From the NCBI RefSeq assembly GCF_023101165.1, contig NZ_CP078076.1, positions 1,612,001 to 1,676,000 of the forward strand: DNA of 64,000 bases, given 5' to 3'. This document shows positions 60,934 to 64,000 of the stretch, piece by piece (within the stretch, counting starts at the first letter, position 1; each line of letters opens with the position of its first letter). The notes beneath the pieces were generated by a model. The model saw only the letters and a program-made list of their open reading frames with translations, ran no database searches and was not told where the DNA came from. The translations under genes were made by a program, and so were the position numbers. The DNA comes from Microbacterium sufflavum (GTDB lineage: Bacteria > Actinomycetota > Actinomycetes > Actinomycetales > Microbacteriaceae).

Positions 60934-61680
60934 ATGACTCCTCGCCGGCTCCTCCTCGTCGCGTCCTCCGCGCTCGCCGCGGCCCTGCTCCTCGCCGGTT
61001 GCACGGTGGGTCCGGGCAACACCGCCCCGAACTCGACATCGGAGCCGTCGAGCGGTCCGGGCAACGCGGGCGGCGGTGACGATTCGGGCGACCTGGAGGG
61101 CGCACTGCTCGACGACGGGCGCATGTTCGCGGTCGTCAGCTGGGGCTCCTCCACGTGCCTGCCCCAGGTCGACCAGGTCTCCGCGGAGGGCCAGACGGTG
61201 TCGGTCACGCTGGTCGAACCCGAGGGTGACGGCGCGACGGAGAAAGCGTGCACGGCGGATCTCGCTCCCCGCGCGAGCGTCGGCGCGCTGCCGGAGGGCG
61301 TGGATCCGACCAAGGACATCACCCTCCAGGTGACCTACGGGGACGTTTCCGATGACATCGACCTCGACGGCGACCCGGACGCGACCGGCACCCCCGGCGA
61401 CCCGACGTCGTACGAGCCGTCCGCGGGATGGTTCGACGACGGCGGGCTGGTGCTGCTGACGTGGGGCTCGTCCGGATGCCCGCCCGTCGTGGAATCGGCC
61501 GAGGGCTCGGGCTCCGCGGGCACGGTCACCTTCGTCACCGACGACACCCAGGTGTGCACGATGGACATGGCGCCGCGTGCGACCGTGATCGAGTTCCCCG
61601 AGGACGACGTGGACGACGACGCGCCGTTCACCCTCACGCTCGTGGGCGGCGGACTCGACGGCACGGTGCAGGTGCGCTGA
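60934..61680 (+). CDS. Lipoprotein of unknown function with a repeated domain
   Basis: The 248-residue protein has the lipobox LLAGC near residue 22 and a disordered Pro/Ser/Gly spacer. Two similar domains follow, recognisable by VVSWGSSTCLPQVDQVSAEG / VLLTWGSSGCPPVVESAEGS and CTADLAPRASV / CTMDMAPRATV, so it arose by internal duplication. Each copy has a Cys pair. TACCCT six bases before the ATG gives a leaderless start. Function is unknown. Confidence 0.72.
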   Translation: MTPRRLLLVASSALAAALLLAGCTVGPGNTAPNSTSEPSSGPGNAGGGDDSGDLEGALLDDGRMFAVVSWGSSTCLPQVDQVSAEGQTVSVTLVEPEGDGATEKACTADLAPRASVGALPEGVDPTKDITLQVTYGDVSDDIDLDGDPDATGTPGDPTSYEPSAGWFDDGGLVLLTWGSSGCPPVVESAEGSGSAGTVTFVTDDTQVCTMDMAPRATVIEFPEDDVDDDAPFTLTLVGGGLDGTVQVR

Positions 61681-61692
61681 CCCCGGCGCCGC

Positions 61693-61813
61693 CCCGTCAG
61701 AGGATGTGCACGGGGTGGCCGGCGGGCAGCGCCAGCAGCAGGGCGCCCGGGTCGGCGCGGCACACCACCCGCACGGCCTCGCCGAACTCGTCGCCGTCGA
61801 GCTCGACGGGCGT
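61693..61813. repeat. 121-base direct repeat, left copy
   Basis: Identical to 63555-63675. Upstream of it a further 22 bases, including GGTGCGCTGACC at the lipoprotein stop, also match with small indels. The repeat is the 3' end of a diacylglycerol-kinase-like gene. Confidence 0.9.
61697..61813 (-). pseudogene. Remnant 3' end of the diacylglycerol-kinase-like gene
   Basis: On the minus strand the last 39 codons of the gene at 63559-64000 are repeated here (ELDGDEFGEAVRVVCRADPG, LLALPAGHPVHIL and stop) with no start or upstream part. It marks the left junction of the inserted DNA. Confidence 0.85.
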
Positions 61814-61825
61814 ATGCTCGCAGAC

Positions 61826-62266
61826 ATGCGCGAAAGTGAAGTGTTACCGACTGGCATCACTGCCCGGTGGAGGTGGGAAGTTTTTGCCCGCGTGGTGGTC
61901 GCGGCTTTGTTCGCCGCAGTCGGGGCTCTGTTACTTCTGGTCGGCGACTTCTGGGTCTGGCCGATTGCTCTCGTGATCCTCGGCGCATCCAGCCGAACTG
62001 CGGCACAAGCCTCTGATCGGCGAAGTCGCGGTAGGCGTCAGAGGGCATGGGACGCAAGGAGTTTCTCGTTCGCGGCGATTCTCATCCCAGCGATGCTGGG
62101 GATCGTCATTCCATTGCGGTCTTTGGGGGTCCCTCTGCGACCTTGGGTCACGTGGTACGTGCCCGTGGCGACTTTCGTGCTCATGATCGTCACCACCTGC
62201 TTGCTCGTACTCCTTCAGTTGCCCTCGCAGGGCGAGGGGACGCCGGCTCACCGTCGCCCCCTCTGA
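61826..62266 (+). CDS. Small membrane protein carried by the insert
   Basis: The 146-residue protein has about four hydrophobic helices (FARVVVAALFAAVGALLLLV, WPIALVILGASS, AAILIPAMLGIVIPLRSLGV, FVLMIVTTCLLVLLQL). ATG 61826 lies seven bases after TATGCT, and this -10-like box spans the left junction of the insert, so the promoter may have been created by the insertion. An in-frame ATG at 61814 is the alternative. No family is recognised. Confidence 0.6.
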   Translation: MRESEVLPTGITARWRWEVFARVVVAALFAAVGALLLLVGDFWVWPIALVILGASSRTAAQASDRRSRGRRQRAWDARSFSFAAILIPAMLGIVIPLRSLGVPLRPWVTWYVPVATFVLMIVTTCLLVLLQLPSQGEGTPAHRRPL

Positions 62267-62276
62267 TCAATGAGCG

Positions 62277-62720
62277 TTACGCGAGGCAGGTCATGATTCC
62301 TCCCATTCCGGTGAAGCCGAGCGCGGAAATCCAGATGAGCGATCCGTCTGCGCTAAGTACGCCGAAGACGCCGCTGACGATGGACATCAGACACCCGATC
62401 GGGTCCGGCTTTGGGTGATCAATCACGGTTCCTGTCACCGACAACTTGTAGTTCGCCACCATCACTCCGTTGATGTACTTGTGTAGGAAGCTGCCGTGGC
62501 AGTCCGTGGTTGGCTCTCCGACGCGCAGCGACCAACTGCTTCCGTCCGAGCCGATGCAGATGTACTCGTACTGACCCGTGCTCATCGTTGCGGAGCCGAT
62601 GGGGCTGGCCGCGCGTACTTCGGTCTGTGCGCTTGTGGCCGCGCTCGCTGCTTGCGGAGCCACAGCCGCTGCGATGGCGATGCACGCGGCGGCACACAGG
62701 GTTACGACACTTCTCTTCAT
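62277..62720 (-). CDS. Secreted protein of unknown function carried by the insert
   Basis: The 147-residue protein has a clear signal peptide (KRSVVTLCAAACIAIAAAVA, cleavage after ASA). The mature part of about 115 residues contains YEYICIGSDGSSWSLRVGEP, TDCHGSFLHKYING and a Gly-rich hydrophobic end (GVFGVLSADGSLIW, GFTGMGGIMTCLA). Four Cys residues could form disulfides. The hydrophobic Gly-rich end recalls some membrane-active peptides, but I cannot name a family. It is divergent from the TetR gene. Confidence 0.6.
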   Translation of the reverse strand: MKRSVVTLCAAACIAIAAAVAPQAASAATSAQTEVRAASPIGSATMSTGQYEYICIGSDGSSWSLRVGEPTTDCHGSFLHKYINGVMVANYKLSVTGTVIDHPKPDPIGCLMSIVSGVFGVLSADGSLIWISALGFTGMGGIMTCLA

Positions 62721-62775
62721 GATGCTCTTCCCTTCTCGATCGCGGTGAGCGCCGCGATGTCCGGGAAGCTACGAA

Positions 62776-62791
62776 CTGACCAATCGGTTAG
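62776..62791. promoter_or_regulatory. Possible TetR operator (CTGACC-AATC-GGTTAG)
   Basis: An imperfect palindrome (5 of 6 paired) lies midway between the divergent secreted-protein and TetR genes. Its ACC...GGT core is like many TetR-family operators, so autoregulation and control of both genes is plausible. Confidence 0.45.
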
Positions 62792-62873
62792 GGAACTGAA
62801 GTATTACGCGCCACCTCCTGACCGGCTGTCCAGTGCGTAGGGTCACTCACAGTGGCCACGAGGAGGTGGAGCG

Positions 62874-63533
62874 ATGAGCGCGAAACGGAACGGCGCGCGC
62901 ACAACGGCTTTGAGGGCGCTCAATGCCCGCTCGGTGATGAGCCCGGACTTGAACGCGGCACCCGAGATCATTGAGGCAGCCGTGCGTGTGTTCGACGAGT
63001 TCGGTTATGAGGGCACGAGTTTCCGTCGCATTGCGGAGGTTGCGGGAACCTCGAAGTCCCTCGTCACCTACTTCTTCCCAACCAAACAGGCCTTGGTTGG
63101 GACCATCGTCGATCTCGCCTTCCCCGGCGGTGTCTTCATGGGAACCAAACGCACGGATGATGACCCGCTCGATGCGATCGTCGCCGTAGCGGAGCAAGTG
63201 ACCGACAGCCTCCTGCACGACCCGCTGGCGCGAGTGTCGCTCATGCTGATGGATCGGAGGACCGACGGCTCGCCGCCCGCAAGTCCCAAGTTCAGCGGGT
63301 GGCTCGCGCGCTTGACCGACTACCTCGAAGAAGCGCAACGGAAAGAGCTGATCGCTCCGGATGCCGATCCGCCAAGAGAGGCGAAGTACCTCCTATCTGG
63401 CATCATCGGACTTGCCGAGTTGGCAAGGGACAGCGGCGCCTACCTGCGGCTTGTCGAAGACGCTGTGCTGCTCACTCGCGACCGGCTCGCTCACATCGTC
63501 GTCGGCCCGCGGGCGCGTGAGCTTCGCGCGTAG
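62874..63533 (+). CDS. TetR family regulator carried by the insert
   Basis: The 219-residue protein has a 30-residue basic head (MSAKRNGARTTALRALNARS) and the TetR helix-turn-helix EAAVRVFDEFGYEGTSFRRI / AEVAGTSKSLVTYFFPTKQA. A generic C-terminal ligand domain follows. ATG 62874 follows GAGGAGGTGGAG. Codon use is less GC-biased than its neighbours, in line with transfer. It probably controls the divergent secreted-protein gene. Confidence 0.85.
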   Translation: MSAKRNGARTTALRALNARSVMSPDLNAAPEIIEAAVRVFDEFGYEGTSFRRIAEVAGTSKSLVTYFFPTKQALVGTIVDLAFPGGVFMGTKRTDDDPLDAIVAVAEQVTDSLLHDPLARVSLMLMDRRTDGSPPASPKFSGWLARLTDYLEEAQRKELIAPDADPPREAKYLLSGIIGLAELARDSGAYLRLVEDAVLLTRDRLAHIVVGPRARELRA

Positions 63534-63554
63534 GGTGCGCTGACCGCGCCGCTA

Positions 63555-63675
63555 CCCGTCAGAGGATGTGCACGGGGTGGCCGGCGGGCAGCGCCAGCAG
63601 CAGGGCGCCCGGGTCGGCGCGGCACACCACCCGCACGGCCTCGCCGAACTCGTCGCCGTCGAGCTCGACGGGCGT
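63555..63675. repeat. 121-base direct repeat, right copy
   Basis: Identical to 61693-61813. This copy is the functional 3' end of the kinase gene that continues to the right. Confidence 0.9.
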
Positions 63676-64000
63676 GGGAGCGGGCGCCGCCGCCTCGGCC
63701 GCCGCGCCGCGGAAGTAGTGCACCGAGGCGTCCGTGCCGCGGCGCTCCAGCACGAGGCGTCCCGCGCGGAAGCGGCGCAGCACCGAGTTGTCCCACCAGA
63801 TCTTGCGCCACACACCCAGCCAGCCGAGCACACCGGTCGGCTTGATCACGGCGACGTCGAGTGCGGCATCGGTGATCGACGCGTCGGGGATCAGCGAGAT
63901 GCCGGCGGGCAGCGTGCCGCAGTTCGCGAACAGGATGCTGTGGACCTTGGTGGAGTGCAGGCGCCCCTCACCGATCTGGTAGACGGCGCGGAACGGCTGG
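63559..64000 (-). CDS. Diacylglycerol kinase/LCB5-like lipid kinase (partial, runs off the window)
   Basis: The frame is open from the right edge to TGA at 63559, giving the C-terminal 146 codons. Segments such as KVHSILFANCGTLPAGISLI and PDASITDAALDVAVIKPTG match the diacylglycerol kinase (DagK/LCB5) family; the ATP-binding N-terminal domain lies outside the window. The protein ends RADPGALLLALPAGHPVHIL. It would phosphorylate a lipid such as diacylglycerol at the membrane. Its last 39 codons are duplicated at 61697-61813. Confidence 0.85.
   Translation of the reverse strand, partial: QPFRAVYQIGEGRLHSTKVHSILFANCGTLPAGISLIPDASITDAALDVAVIKPTGVLGWLGVWRKIWWDNSVLRRFRAGRLVLERRGTDASVHYFRGAAAEAAAPAPTPVELDGDEFGEAVRVVCRADPGALLLALPAGHPVHIL

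Larger units (their letters stand above)
61814..63554. mobile_element. About 1.74 kb inserted segment between direct repeats
   Basis: The segment lies between two 121-base repeats of the kinase 3' end and is visibly less GC-rich than its surroundings. It encodes a membrane protein, a secreted protein and a TetR regulator, but no integrase, transposase or terminal inverted repeats are visible. The right repeat keeps the kinase gene intact. Confidence 0.6.

Noticed and set aside
62496..62840. Plus-strand frame containing SLHDALPF, reminiscent of translated sequencing-adaptor peptides
   Set aside because: The underlying DNA is ordinary promoter and signal-peptide sequence of the minus-strand gene and does not match an adaptor.

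Overview
The window is high-GC actinobacterial chromosome, most likely from Microbacterium or a close Microbacteriaceae relative. Supporting signs are the very GC-rich codon use, frequent GTG starts, many leaderless genes with a TANNNT box 6-7 bases before the start codon, and a set of families typical of this group (DUF3180, DUF4192, DUF7882, DUF2520, the tilS-hpt-ftsH-fol gene order). Genus is an inference. I could run no database search, so family names rest on motifs I can read.

1-19,820: a Wzx/Wzy-type exopolysaccharide (EPS) locus. It holds a priming polyprenyl-phosphate sugar transferase, two family-2 glycosyltransferases (one fused to GtrA), a split PssD/PssE (Alg14/Alg13-like) transferase, flippase, polymerase and a Wzz-like chain-length protein. 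It also encodes a secreted GH16 glucanase, a 1231-residue secreted fibrinogen-like protein, a MocA-type dehydrogenase with a translationally coupled unknown partner, a CoA-ligase-like protein, a small cytidylyltransferase and a CDP-alcohol phosphotransferase. The last two suggest that a phospho-alcohol group is added to the polymer or its carrier. Repeated TCCCCAG boxes lie before three of its minus-strand transcription units.

20,000-28,412: a mixed block with an LtrA-like membrane protein, a TetR regulator, a DivIVA-like coiled-coil protein, a gene split in frame by an amber codon, small proteins, an M23 peptidase with FG-GAP repeats and a lipoprotein.

28,507-36,103: what looks like a complete ECF41-type sigma-factor regulon. 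It has three paralogous NmrA-like reductases, three alpha/beta hydrolases, a membrane protein with a coupled 20-residue leader ORF, the sigma factor with its fused SnoaL-like domain, and a coupled free-standing copy of that domain. Five promoter-like sites of the form TGTCACA-N16-GGTC (one with TGTC) lie before the relevant transcription units.

36,176-41,986: a DUF1772 protein, a peptidase-like hydrolase, a tRNA-Glu/Asp/Phe cluster, an M23 peptidase, inorganic pyrophosphatase, a TMEM175-like channel and tilS. 42,016-45,471: an insertion between tilS and hpt with a DUF937 protein and a small helical protein / DUF1023 lipase / lipoprotein cassette that resembles a secreted-effector unit. 45,528-51,566: hpt-ftsH-folE-folP-folB-folK-DUF3180-PH operon, followed by a PH-domain protein with a long Pro/Val repeat tail. 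53,689-60,875: DUF2520, DUF2207, lysS, DUF4192, a small membrane protein and cardiolipin synthase.

60,934-64,000: a lipoprotein gene and the 3' part of a diacylglycerol-kinase-like gene. The end of that gene is present twice (121 identical bases), bracketing about 1.74 kb of visibly lower-GC DNA with a TetR regulator, a membrane protein and a secreted protein. This looks like a small recombinase-free integrated element.
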